55,591 nucleotides of DNA from Comamonadaceae bacterium (lineage in GTDB: Bacteria; Pseudomonadota; Gammaproteobacteria; Burkholderiales; Burkholderiaceae_C). Made by a program: the position numbers and the translations under genes. Shown in pieces: positions 26,213-34,491 of the stretch (position 1 is the first letter of the stretch; each line of letters starts with the position of its first letter). The notes under the pieces are model-generated. The model was not told the origin of the DNA and ran no database searches. It saw only the letters and a list, made by a program, of their open reading frames with translations. The stretch covers positions 1-55,591 of the forward strand of contig CANFOQ010000015.1 in the NCBI GenBank assembly GCA_947448745.1. Direction: 5' to 3'.

Positions 26213-28984
26213 ATGCAAGACACATCCACCCTGTTGCTGGTTGACGGTTCCAGCTATTTGTACCGTGCGTTTCACGCCATGCCCGATTTGCGCGCCGATC
26301 GCAACGACCCCAACAGCCAAGCGACCGGTGCCATCCGTGGCATGGTCAATATGTTGCAAAGTTTGCGCCGAGACTACCCCACGCAACACGCGGTTTGCGT
26401 GTTTGACGCCAAGGGGCCAACTTTCCGCGACGCCATTTATCCTCAGTACAAAGCCACGCGTTCACCGATGCCCGATGATTTGCGCAGCCAAATCGAGCCT
26501 ATACATCGCTTGGTGCGCATGTTGGGTTGGCCCTTGTTGGATGTGCCCGGGGTCGAGGCCGATGACGTGATTGCCACCTTGGCGCACCGCGCTGCATCCA
26601 TAGGCATGAACGTGGTGGTTTCCAGCGGCGACAAAGACCTGAGCCAACTGGTGAACGAGCGCATCACCATCATCGACACCATGAATGGCAAGAAACGGGA
26701 CGTGGCCGGGGTCACTGAAGAGTTTGGTGTGCCGCCCAATTTGATGATCGACTTTCAAACCTTGGTGGGCGACACCGTGGACAACGTGCCTGGTGTGGCC
26801 AAGGTCGGCCCGAAAACCGCTGCCAAATGGTTATTGGAATACGGTTCTCTGGATGCGCTCTTGATGCGAGCCTCCGACATCAAAGGCGTGGCCGGTGAAA
26901 ACCTGCGCCAAGCGTTGGACTGGTTGCCCACGGGCCGTCAACTCGTCAGCATGAAAATCGATTGTGATTTGCAAGAGCATGTGCCGGGTTGGCCGTCATT
27001 GGAGGGTGTGTTGATGCAGGCCCCTGATGAAAAAGGCTTGATCGATTTTTACCAAGCCCATGGTTTCAAAGGCTTGGTGTCCTCAATGTCCACCAAAGAC
27101 CAAGGCAGCGTCACCGCCAGTGTCGGTGGTTTGAGCGAAGTGGGGCAGTTGGCCGATGCGCCGCTGTCTGATGCTGTTCATCCTCAGCATTACGACACGG
27201 TGTTGGACTGGGCGACGTTTGACACATGGCTGGCCAAAGTTCAAGCTGCCGAGTTGGTGGCCTTGGACACCGAAACCACGTCGCTGGTGGAAATGCAAGC
27301 CCAGGTGGTGGGCATCAGCTTGTGCATTGCGCCGGGCGTTGCCGCCTATATCCCATTGGCCCACAACGCCGCCGATGCACCCACGCAATTGCCCTTGGAC
27401 GAAGTCCTTGCGCGTTTGAAGCCTTGGCTAGAAGACCCCGGCAAATTGAAGCTGGGTCAGCATGTGAAATACGACCGCCATGTGTTGGCCAACCATGGGA
27501 TTGAGGTGCAAGGTTTGGCGCACGACACCATGTTGCAAAGCTATGTGCTGGAAGTGCACAAACCGCATGGCTTAGAGAGCTTGGCGCTGCGTCATTTGGG
27601 CCGCAAAGGCTTGTCTTATGAAGAACTCTGCGGCAAAGGCGCACACCAAATTTCGATTGCCCAAGTGGACGTGGCCACCGCAGCCCAGTATTCTTGTGAA
27701 GACGCCGACTACACCTTGGCCGTCCACAGCAAACTTTGGCCCTTGTTGCAGGCTGATGACAAGCTGAATTTTGTTTACCAATTGGAGATGCAAAGCAGCG
27801 AAGCGCTGTACCGCATCGAGCGCAACGGCGTGTTGATCGACGCACCCACCTTGGCCGCGCAAAGCCATGCCTTGGGGCACCGCATCATGCAACTCGAGCA
27901 AGATGCTTATGCCATTGCGGGTCAACCCTTCAACCTGGCCTCACCCAAGCAGTTGGGCGAAATCTTCTTTGACAAACTGGGCTTGCCCGTCATCAAGAAA
28001 ACCGCCACGGGCGCACGCAGCACCGATGAAGAAGTGTTGGAAAAACTCGCTGAGGACTACCCCTTGCCCGCCAAGATTTTGGAGCACCGCTCGCTCAGCA
28101 AACTCAAGGGCACCTACACCGACAAACTGGCGCATCTTGCCAACCCCCGCACTGGACGTGTGCACACCCACTATGCACAAGCCGTGGCCGTCACTGGCCG
28201 CTTGTCCAGCAACGACCCCAATTTGCAAAATATCCCGATCCGAACACCCGAGGGGCGCAAAGTGCGCGAAGCTTTTGTGGCCGCACCTGGTCATGTGATT
28301 GCCAGCGCCGATTACAGTCAAATCGAATTGCGCATCATGGCCCACATCAGCCAAGACCCGGCGCTGTTGAAAGCGTTTCACGAAGGCTTGGATGTGCACA
28401 AAGCCACGGCGGCCGAGGTGTTTGGCCTGACGCCCGACACCGTCAGCAGCGAGCAGCGCCGCTATGCCAAGGTGATCAACTTCGGGCTTATTTACGGCAT
28501 GAGTGCGTTTGGTTTGGCCAAGGCGCTGGGCATCGACAACACGGCAGCCAAAAACTACATCGAACGTTATTTCCAACGCTTTGCGGGCGTGAAGCGCTAC
28601 ATGGACGAGACCCGCGCCCAAGCCAAGGCGCAGGGTTATGTGGAAACGGTTTTTGGGCGTCGCCTCTACCTGCCCGAAATCAATTCACCCAACGGGCCAC
28701 GCCGGGGAGGTGCAGAACGCGCTGCCATCAATGCGCCCATGCAAGGCACCGCCGCGGACCTCATCAAACTCAGCATGGTCAAGGTGCAACACGTGCTGGA
28801 TGCACAGCACAAGGGCACCCGCATGATCATGCAAGTGCATGACGAGTTGGTGTTCGAAGTGCCCGAGGCCGAGGTGGATTGGTTGAAAAGCGAGATCCCA
28901 CGGTTGATGGCGGGCGTCGCGGAATTGAAAGTGCCTTTGTTGGCAGAAGTGGGTGTGGGTGCCAACTGGGACCAGGCGCACTGA
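26213..28984 (+). CDS. polA: DNA polymerase I
   Basis: A 923-residue polymerase for Okazaki fragment processing and repair. The N-terminal 5'-3' nuclease domain begins LLLVDGSSYLYRAFHAMPDL and contains GVEADDVIATLA. The 3'-5' exonuclease domain has its catalytic D-x-E near residue 350 (VALDTETTSLVE) plus later HDTMLQSYVL and CEDADYTL, so proofreading looks intact. Polymerase motifs A (DYSQIELRIMAHIS near residue 700), B (RRYAKVINFGLIYGMSAFGL) and C (VHDELVFEV near 876) are all present. The ATG at 26213 is chosen because the upstream frame overlaps thrB. Confidence 0.97.
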   Translation: MQDTSTLLLVDGSSYLYRAFHAMPDLRADRNDPNSQATGAIRGMVNMLQSLRRDYPTQHAVCVFDAKGPTFRDAIYPQYKATRSPMPDDLRSQIEPIHRLVRMLGWPLLDVPGVEADDVIATLAHRAASIGMNVVVSSGDKDLSQLVNERITIIDTMNGKKRDVAGVTEEFGVPPNLMIDFQTLVGDTVDNVPGVAKVGPKTAAKWLLEYGSLDALLMRASDIKGVAGENLRQALDWLPTGRQLVSMKIDCDLQEHVPGWPSLEGVLMQAPDEKGLIDFYQAHGFKGLVSSMSTKDQGSVTASVGGLSEVGQLADAPLSDAVHPQHYDTVLDWATFDTWLAKVQAAELVALDTETTSLVEMQAQVVGISLCIAPGVAAYIPLAHNAADAPTQLPLDEVLARLKPWLEDPGKLKLGQHVKYDRHVLANHGIEVQGLAHDTMLQSYVLEVHKPHGLESLALRHLGRKGLSYEELCGKGAHQISIAQVDVATAAQYSCEDADYTLAVHSKLWPLLQADDKLNFVYQLEMQSSEALYRIERNGVLIDAPTLAAQSHALGHRIMQLEQDAYAIAGQPFNLASPKQLGEIFFDKLGLPVIKKTATGARSTDEEVLEKLAEDYPLPAKILEHRSLSKLKGTYTDKLAHLANPRTGRVHTHYAQAVAVTGRLSSNDPNLQNIPIRTPEGRKVREAFVAAPGHVIASADYSQIELRIMAHISQDPALLKAFHEGLDVHKATAAEVFGLTPDTVSSEQRRYAKVINFGLIYGMSAFGLAKALGIDNTAAKNYIERYFQRFAGVKRYMDETRAQAKAQGYVETVFGRRLYLPEINSPNGPRRGGAERAAINAPMQGTAADLIKLSMVKVQHVLDAQHKGTRMIMQVHDELVFEVPEAEVDWLKSEIPRLMAGVAELKVPLLAEVGVGANWDQAH

Positions 28985-28986
28985 CT

Positions 28987-29523
28987 TTACTGAAGCGCTG
29001 CGGGCACAGTGATGGTGATGTTGCCCACCGATGGATTGCGCACCAACTCTTGATAAACCAGACTTTGGTAGCGTGCATTTTGGGCAGGGGTGGTTGAGTG
29101 GTAAGCCGCCACGCCAAACCAATTCAGGCCATGCTTGGCAATTTGCTTGCTGAGTAACCATGCGCCCACATAGGTGTTGACACATCCGTCTTGCAACTCT
29201 TTTTCACCAATGCCATGCTTTTCCAAGGTCGCCAAGTGGATCGTGTTCACCTGGGCCACGCCAATGTCTTTGGTGCCGTTCGTGTTGTAGTTGACCGCTT
29301 TGGGGTTGAGTCGGCTCTCCACCATCAAGATGGCTTTGAGCAATCGAGGGTCTACCCGGTGGAATTGGGCGGCGCTGGCAATGCATTGATCCATGATCAC
29401 ACCCGGTGTTTTGGGGTGGTTGCCGGCATGGGCTGCACCCAAACAGAGCAGGCTGGCGAACAAGCCCCGCCAAAGCCATGACAAGGCGCAGATCTGTTTT
29501 CTTTGGCGTTGAACGAGCTTCAT
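28987..29523 (-). CDS. Lytic transglycosylase (SLT domain, IagB/VirB1-like)
   Basis: A 178-residue exported muramidase-type enzyme. A signal peptide is seen at about residues 12-33 (LWRGLFASLLCLGAAHA). The SLT domain follows, with the catalytic Glu in ILMVESRLNPKAVNYN and the block NGTKDIGVAQVNTIH, then NTYVGAWLLSKQIAKHG. It would cut peptidoglycan glycan strands in the periplasm. Small IagB/VirB1-like forms often help secretion or conjugation machines, but none is encoded here. It converges with polA (2 bp) and has an AT-rich upstream region. Confidence 0.85.
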   Translation of the reverse strand: MKLVQRQRKQICALSWLWRGLFASLLCLGAAHAGNHPKTPGVIMDQCIASAAQFHRVDPRLLKAILMVESRLNPKAVNYNTNGTKDIGVAQVNTIHLATLEKHGIGEKELQDGCVNTYVGAWLLSKQIAKHGLNWFGVAAYHSTTPAQNARYQSLVYQELVRNPSVGNITITVPAALQ

Positions 29524-29726
29524 GAATGAATACTTTGATATAAATTAAATAGAATTAAATAACAAATTAATATATTTAAGGGCGATAGATCTTCAAATTT
29601 GCGTAATTTGTACTCATTTGTGGATTTTTTGCCACGATCCACAGAGGCCCAAGTTCGTTTTGGCTTCAACAATGGCTCGAAGCGGCGGCGCATAATGGCC
29701 CGCCCAGCCACTCACCAAGCCACCAC
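29524..29726. other. AT-rich intergenic region between divergent genes
   Basis: The first about 60 bases next to the lytic transglycosylase start are almost pure A/T, unlike the flanks, and contain several TTAAAT/AATTAA stretches suited to promoters or nucleoid-protein binding. A CATAAT lies near 29692 on the plus strand, about 35 nt before the next gene. I see no gene or RNA in it. Confidence 0.5.
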
Positions 29727-30623
29727 ATGCAAGCTTCTTTGTTGACAGATGCCCAAGCCTTGTTGGCCCAAGCCCATCAGTGGACCCAGCCAAACCGGCG
29801 CCTTTGGCTGCAAACCGCCTTGGGTGTGGGCTATGCCGCTTCCGCGCTGCCGGTGGTGGCCCAAACCGCGGTCAAAACCTCGGGTGATGGGCTGGTTCAT
29901 GGCGAAGTCATGATTGATGTGGCGGGTTTCAACATGCCGGCTTACCGCAGCGCACCGGCTGGCAAAACCAACTTGCCCGTGGTCTTGGTGGTCTCTGAAA
30001 TATTCGGCGTTCACGAGCACATTGCTGACATCACACGGCGTTTGGCCCATCAGGGTTACCTGGCCATCGCGCCTGAATTGATGGTGCGCCAAGGCGATGC
30101 TGGAAGCTACGCTGAAATCGGCAAGCTGATCGCCGAGGTCGTCTCCAAAGTACCCGATGCGCAAGTCATGAGCGACCTGGACGCCTGCGTGGCATGGGCT
30201 GCACAAAACGGCGGCAACACAGACAAATTGGCCATCACCGGATTTTGTTGGGGCGGTCGCATCACTTGGCTGTATGCCGCCCATCAAGCCAAGGTCAAAG
30301 CCGCTGTGGCTTGGTATGGCCGATTGGTCGGACCTGCCTCGAACCTGAATCCACAACAACCCGTCGATGTGGTCGCGAAATTGAAAGCGCCAGTACTGGG
30401 TTTGTATGGCGGTGCGGACAGCGGCATTCCACAAGAGAACATCGACACCATGAAAACAGCTATGGCGCAAGGCAACACAGCCGCAAAAGCCAGTGCGTTT
30501 CAGGTGTATGCCGATGCGCCCCATGCATTTCACGCCGACTACCGAACCAGTTACCGTGAAGCTGCAGCCAAAGATGGTTGGTCGCGGATGCTGGCCTGGT
30601 TCAAGCAACAAGGCGTGGCATGA
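29727..30623 (+). CDS. Dienelactone hydrolase family protein, probably exported
   Basis: A 298-residue alpha/beta hydrolase of the dienelactone hydrolase family. The Cys nucleophile sits in ITGFCWGGRIT; the Asp and His of the triad fit LYGGADSGIP and ADAPHAFHADY. The N-terminus NRRLWLQTALGVGYAASALP resembles a Tat signal peptide. Family members open lactones in chlorocatechol pathways, but many act on other esters. It is followed after 31 bp by a ZIP transporter. No direct link to the aromatic cluster further right is visible. Confidence 0.82.
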   Translation: MQASLLTDAQALLAQAHQWTQPNRRLWLQTALGVGYAASALPVVAQTAVKTSGDGLVHGEVMIDVAGFNMPAYRSAPAGKTNLPVVLVVSEIFGVHEHIADITRRLAHQGYLAIAPELMVRQGDAGSYAEIGKLIAEVVSKVPDAQVMSDLDACVAWAAQNGGNTDKLAITGFCWGGRITWLYAAHQAKVKAAVAWYGRLVGPASNLNPQQPVDVVAKLKAPVLGLYGGADSGIPQENIDTMKTAMAQGNTAAKASAFQVYADAPHAFHADYRTSYREAAAKDGWSRMLAWFKQQGVA

Positions 30624-30654
30624 ACATGTTCGTCATGCAAAGGTTTGGTGACCA

Positions 30655-31458
30655 ATGAGCATGGTCTTTTGGGGCACCGTGGCCGGTACCCTGAGTGCAG
30701 GTGTGGGCAGTGTCTTGCTGGCAGCTGTGTTGGCCCGCGCGGTCTTGGGAAGATTCACCCAGCATTTGCTCAGCTTGGCGGCGGGCGCTTTGCTGGCCAC
30801 CGCCTTCATGCATTTGTTGCCAGAAGCTTTTGAGTCGGACATTGCACCCAATGTGTTGTTCACCACCTTGCTATTGGGCTTGGTGTTTTTCTTTTTATTG
30901 GACAAGGCCGAGTTATGGCACCACGGCCATGAGCATCACCATGACCATGACCATCCTGCAGATGGCGACCATCAACACCATGACCATGCACATCCAGCCG
31001 CAGGTTTCACCGGCAGTTGGGCGGTGTTGGCCGGCGACAGCGTGCACGCGTTTGGCGATGGCATTTTGGTCGCGGCTGCATTCATGACCGACATCCGTTT
31101 GGGTGCTGCCGCTTCGGTGGCGGTGCTGGCCCATGAAATCCCACACCACATGGGCGACTTGGCTGTGTTGCAACGGGGGTTTGGCCAAGGGCGGGGTGCT
31201 TTGCTCAAGCTGTGCATGGCCGGTGGCGTCACGGTCTTGGGTGGTTTGCTGGGTCATTTTTTGATTGAAGGGCACGAGGCCTGGTTGCCCTTCATGCTGG
31301 TGGTGGCCAGCAGCAGTTATGTGTATGTGGCCTTGGCCGACCTGATACCCCAACTGCAAAAACGCTTGTCTGCCTCTGCTACCGCGATGCAGGTGCTGTG
31401 GTTGTTTGCGGGGATTGCCTTGGTGACGGCGGCCACCGAGTTGATGCACGTGCACTGA
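30655..31458 (+). CDS. ZIP-family divalent metal transporter
   Basis: A 267-residue membrane protein with about eight hydrophobic helices. Between helices 3 and 4 is a long His-rich loop (WHHGHEHHHDHDHPADGDH) typical of metal-binding ZIP loops. The pore helices carry VHAFGDGILVAAAF and AHEIPHHMGDLAV, the usual His/Asp/Glu metal-binding motifs. It probably imports Zn2+ or a related ion. It converges with the TetR gene, with 60 bp between. Confidence 0.87.
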   Translation: MSMVFWGTVAGTLSAGVGSVLLAAVLARAVLGRFTQHLLSLAAGALLATAFMHLLPEAFESDIAPNVLFTTLLLGLVFFFLLDKAELWHHGHEHHHDHDHPADGDHQHHDHAHPAAGFTGSWAVLAGDSVHAFGDGILVAAAFMTDIRLGAAASVAVLAHEIPHHMGDLAVLQRGFGQGRGALLKLCMAGGVTVLGGLLGHFLIEGHEAWLPFMLVVASSSYVYVALADLIPQLQKRLSASATAMQVLWLFAGIALVTAATELMHVH

Positions 31459-31518
31459 AGCGGCAAGACACCTGCGCTCTAGGCAAGCGCATCGGCTTAC
31501 TCCCCCCCACTTCAAAGT

Positions 31519-32187
31519 TCAAACCTTGCGGGGCAGGGCGATAAAAAACGACAACAAAACTTTGTGCAACACCTCGCCTTGGCGTTGGAGGTAGGTGGGG
31601 GAATAAACATCCTTGCCATAGGCACGTTGGATGACGCCAGACTCTAAGAACGGAAAGTTCATCACGCCCAAAACGGTGGGCACCACATGCTCGGCCTTGG
31701 GTTTTTGGGCGCCCAATTTCAAGTCTTTGCTGACCCGATCTATCAACCCTTGGCACAAGGCATAACTGGGCAATAAAAATTGTTCTAGCAACCATTCCGA
31801 GCGGGGACCACCCTTGCCCGTTTCATCCACCACGATGCGTACCAACTGCGGATGGTGGGCCGCAAATTCAATGAGTTTTTTAGACAGCAATTCGATGGAC
31901 TGCATCGGGTTCAGGCTCGACATCAAGCCTTGAACCGCCATCAATTCTGTCATCAAGGCCTGCTGCGCTTGGCTCACGGCCGCTTGCCACAACACTTCTT
32001 TGGTGGCGTAGTGGTAATGGATCAAGGGTTTGGCGACATTCGAGGCCTTCGCAATTTCCACAATGCTGGCACGCTCAAAGCCTTTTTGTGCAAACACATT
32101 CAGGGCGGCTGAGCGAATGGCTGCACTCGCATCCATGTTGGTGCGTGCGGGGCGACCTGGTTTGCGCTTGGCTGTGAGGGTTGTCAT
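31519..32187 (-). CDS. TetR-family transcriptional regulator
   Basis: A 222-residue regulator. The N-terminal helix-turn-helix is clear (AIRSAALNVFAQKGFERASI, then IAKASNVAKPLIHYHYATKE), followed by a ligand domain of standard length. It is transcribed away from the PhlG-like hydrolase gene, and the 108-bp gap holds two strong palindromes. By position it is the likely repressor of module A of the aromatic cluster, released by a pathway substrate or CoA ester. That role is an inference. Confidence 0.88.
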   Translation of the reverse strand: MTTLTAKRKPGRPARTNMDASAAIRSAALNVFAQKGFERASIVEIAKASNVAKPLIHYHYATKEVLWQAAVSQAQQALMTELMAVQGLMSSLNPMQSIELLSKKLIEFAAHHPQLVRIVVDETGKGGPRSEWLLEQFLLPSYALCQGLIDRVSKDLKLGAQKPKAEHVVPTVLGVMNFPFLESGVIQRAYGKDVYSPTYLQRQGEVLHKVLLSFFIALPRKV

Positions 32188-32213
32188 GAGATGCGAACTC
32201 TAACGGATGCGTC

Positions 32214-32229
32214 CTAGGGAAGTCCCTAG
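32214..32229. promoter_or_regulatory. Palindrome 1 in the tetR/hydrolase gap
   Basis: CTAGGGA-AG-TCCCTAG is a perfect 7-bp inverted repeat around two bases, a form common for TetR-family operators. It lies 27 bp from the tetR start, so it is well placed to block tetR itself. Confidence 0.65.
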
Positions 32230-32237
32230 CTTGTTGA

Positions 32238-32263
32238 TTAATTATGCCAAGCGACATAATTAA
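32238..32263. promoter_or_regulatory. Palindrome 2 in the tetR/hydrolase gap
   Basis: TTAATTATG (32238-32246) and CATAATTAA (32255-32263) form a perfect 9-bp inverted repeat with an 8-bp centre. The CATAAT at 32255-32260 also looks like a -10 box for the plus-strand module, with TTGTTG at 32231-32236 as a poor -35 at 18 bp. A protein bound here would cover the promoter. Its sequence differs from palindrome 1, so a second regulator may be involved. Confidence 0.6.
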
Positions 32264-32295
32264 ATGCAACAAACTTTCAACAGGACACAACCAGC

Positions 32296-33117
32296 ATGCA
32301 GATGCCAAACGGAATGCACTTGGGCTACAGCGCCACAGAGATGGACAGCAGTCCGTATGCGGCGTTTTATCGGGATGACATGGCGCCACTGGCCGAGCAT
32401 GTGAAAGACGCTTTGCTGGTGGGTGGCCAAGCGCATGAACTTTTTCCACTGGTCGATCGTGCCATTGAATTGCAAGCATCAGGCTATTGGCCCGTGGAAA
32501 CGGGGTATGGCCTGGGGTCAGATGGCTCGCTACAGGTTTTTGTGTTGACGCAGATGCCTGGTGTGACACCTGCCATGTGGGACTGGTGGTTTGCTTGGCA
32601 CGGCAGCGAAGCACAGCGCTACAAGCTGTGGCATCCTCGCGCACACATTCATGTGGGGTGGGCCGATGGACGCACTGATTTAAACCACTACATCGGTCGC
32701 ACCTCACAAGTGGTCGAGTATGTGGGCCATGAATTACTGAACCTGACCATCCGCTTTGTCTCGCCCGCCAGCATGGGCTTGGATGAAGATCGATTGAAGC
32801 AACAAGGCGAAGTGGCTATTTGTGCGCGCGGCGGCATCGCAGGCACACCCATGGAAACCGGCTGGTTGATTCACCATCTGCGTCCCACTGATGGGGGTTG
32901 CGAGATGCGATCTCGGTTTTGGCTGGGGGGCCACAACGTGTGCGCTCGCGGCATGAACAACAACATGGGGCGATGGTTGGGTCGTGTTGCCGCGCACTTC
33001 AATCCCTTGAGCCCCACACAAGCGTCAGAACTGTTGGTGCACTGCGCCCAAGAAATGAGCCACTTGGCCGAGCTCTTGCCGCACATTTACAAAACCTTTG
33101 GCCCTGACAAGGCGTGA
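32296..33117 (+). CDS. PhlG-like C-C bond hydrolase (2,4-diacetylphloroglucinol/phloretin hydrolase family)
   Basis: A 273-residue protein that resembles the DAPG hydrolase PhlG and phloretin hydrolase, zinc enzymes that remove an acyl side chain from a polyhydroxy-aromatic ketone by C-C hydrolysis. The blocks WDWWFAWHGSEAQRYKLWHP, AHIHVGW, VGHELLNLTIRF and METGWLIHHLRP are family-like. Possible metal ligands, judged by spacing from memory, are His117, Glu146, His194 and Glu253. An AGGA lies 10 nt before the ATG at 32296; ATG at 32302 is an alternative. It is the first gene after the TetR regulator. The substrate is unknown; phloretin, acylphloroglucinols or acylresorcinols are candidates. 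Confidence 0.75.
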   Translation: MQMPNGMHLGYSATEMDSSPYAAFYRDDMAPLAEHVKDALLVGGQAHELFPLVDRAIELQASGYWPVETGYGLGSDGSLQVFVLTQMPGVTPAMWDWWFAWHGSEAQRYKLWHPRAHIHVGWADGRTDLNHYIGRTSQVVEYVGHELLNLTIRFVSPASMGLDEDRLKQQGEVAICARGGIAGTPMETGWLIHHLRPTDGGCEMRSRFWLGGHNVCARGMNNNMGRWLGRVAAHFNPLSPTQASELLVHCAQEMSHLAELLPHIYKTFGPDKA

Positions 33118-33135
33118 TGAACACAAGGAGACCTT

Positions 33136-34491
33136 ATGCATCAAAGTCGTACAACGGGGCAGGTATTCAGGCAAGGTGAGGCTGGTTTTGAAGAAGCGGT
33201 ACTGGGCACCAGTTTCACGGTACGCGACCCGGGACGTCGGCCTGAGATCGTGGTGCAAGCCAATGATGTGTATGAAGTGATGGCCGCCGTGCGGCAGGCC
33301 GCCAAAGATGGCATGCACATTGGCATGTGCTCGGGCGGCCACAGCTGGGCGCAAAACCACATTCGTGACGGTGGACTGATGCTGGACTTGTCCAGGCTCA
33401 AAAGCATCGACATCGACCCCAGCAAGATGACCGCTGTGATTGGTCCGGGTGTGTTGGCCGGTGAACTCAACGCTGCCGTGGCACCGCACCGTTTGTTCTT
33501 TCCAGTTGCGCATGCCTATACGGTGGGCATGGGCGGCTTCTTGTTGCAAGGCGGCTTTGGATGGAACAGCCGCAACCTGGGCATGGGTTGTCAAAACGTG
33601 ATTGGCATCGATGTGGTGTTGGCCGATGGCACCTTGGTGCATGCCAGTGCTACTGAACACCCCGAGTTGTTTTGGTCGGCCAGAGGTGCGGGTCCAGGCT
33701 TTTTCGGTGTGGTGGTTCGCTTTCATTTGCAACTGCACAAGCGTGCCAAATTCATTGGCTTGAAAACACAGGTGTTTCGCATTCAGCATTTAGAGCAAGT
33801 CATGCACTGGGCAGACGCTGTGGGGCCGCAGGTTTCACCGCAAGTGGAATTTCAGATCGTCATGAACCCCAAAGCGTTGCTGATCAACGCACATGGCATG
33901 GAAGTCATTGCGCCCGTGATGGCCGACAGCTGGTCTGAAGCACGTGAGATGGTGGACTTCATGACCCACAGCCCGGTGCGGCATTTGTCCAGCTTGCACC
34001 TGCCATTGGTGCCCATGTCCTTGCAATTCATGATGAAGACCGGCGAGAAAACCTTGTTTCTTTCCAACACCCGCTGGAGTGCGGACAACATGTGGATGAG
34101 TGATCCCATTGAACCGCTGTTGCCAGCTCTTCGAAGCATTGCAGACAGTCAGCCACCGCACCCCAGCCATGTGCTTTGGCTCAACTGGAACGGCCCCGCT
34201 CAACGACCCGACATGGCGTTTTCAGTCGAGAACCGCACCTACTTGGCCTTGTATTGCGGCTTAGGCAAAGGTGTGGATGAATCAAAACATGTTCATTGGG
34301 CAACCGATCACATGAAGGCGCTGGAGCCATGGAGCCGTGGCATCCAACTCGCAGATGAAAACCTGTCCCGCCGTCCTGCCAAATTTGTGTCGGACGCCAA
34401 CATGGCGCGTCTTGATCAAGCCAGAGCAACGTACGACCCCCATGGGCGCTTTCATCCTTGGATGGGCCGCTTGCCAACTCAGCGTCCATGA
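33136..34491 (+). CDS. FAD-linked oxidase (berberine-bridge/PCMH type)
   Basis: A 451-residue flavoprotein. The PCMH-type FAD domain covers about residues 30-215; His69 in MCSGGHSWAQNH is the expected covalent FAD attachment site, followed by VIGPGVLAGEL and GMGGFLLQGGFGWNSRNLG. The Cys that makes a second bond in bicovalent members seems absent (AHAYTVGMGG). The C-terminus ATYDPHGRFHPWMG fits the berberine-bridge-like segment. These enzymes oxidise alcohols, sugars or phenolics with O2. AAGGAG precedes the ATG; the stop codon overlaps the next gene by 4 bp. Confidence 0.84.
   Translation: MHQSRTTGQVFRQGEAGFEEAVLGTSFTVRDPGRRPEIVVQANDVYEVMAAVRQAAKDGMHIGMCSGGHSWAQNHIRDGGLMLDLSRLKSIDIDPSKMTAVIGPGVLAGELNAAVAPHRLFFPVAHAYTVGMGGFLLQGGFGWNSRNLGMGCQNVIGIDVVLADGTLVHASATEHPELFWSARGAGPGFFGVVVRFHLQLHKRAKFIGLKTQVFRIQHLEQVMHWADAVGPQVSPQVEFQIVMNPKALLINAHGMEVIAPVMADSWSEAREMVDFMTHSPVRHLSSLHLPLVPMSLQFMMKTGEKTLFLSNTRWSADNMWMSDPIEPLLPALRSIADSQPPHPSHVLWLNWNGPAQRPDMAFSVENRTYLALYCGLGKGVDESKHVHWATDHMKALEPWSRGIQLADENLSRRPAKFVSDANMARLDQARATYDPHGRFHPWMGRLPTQRP

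Noticed and set aside
26153..26389. Upstream extension of thrB
   Set aside because: It would overlap the 5' end of polA on the other strand and lacks family similarity; the ATG at 26152 fits.
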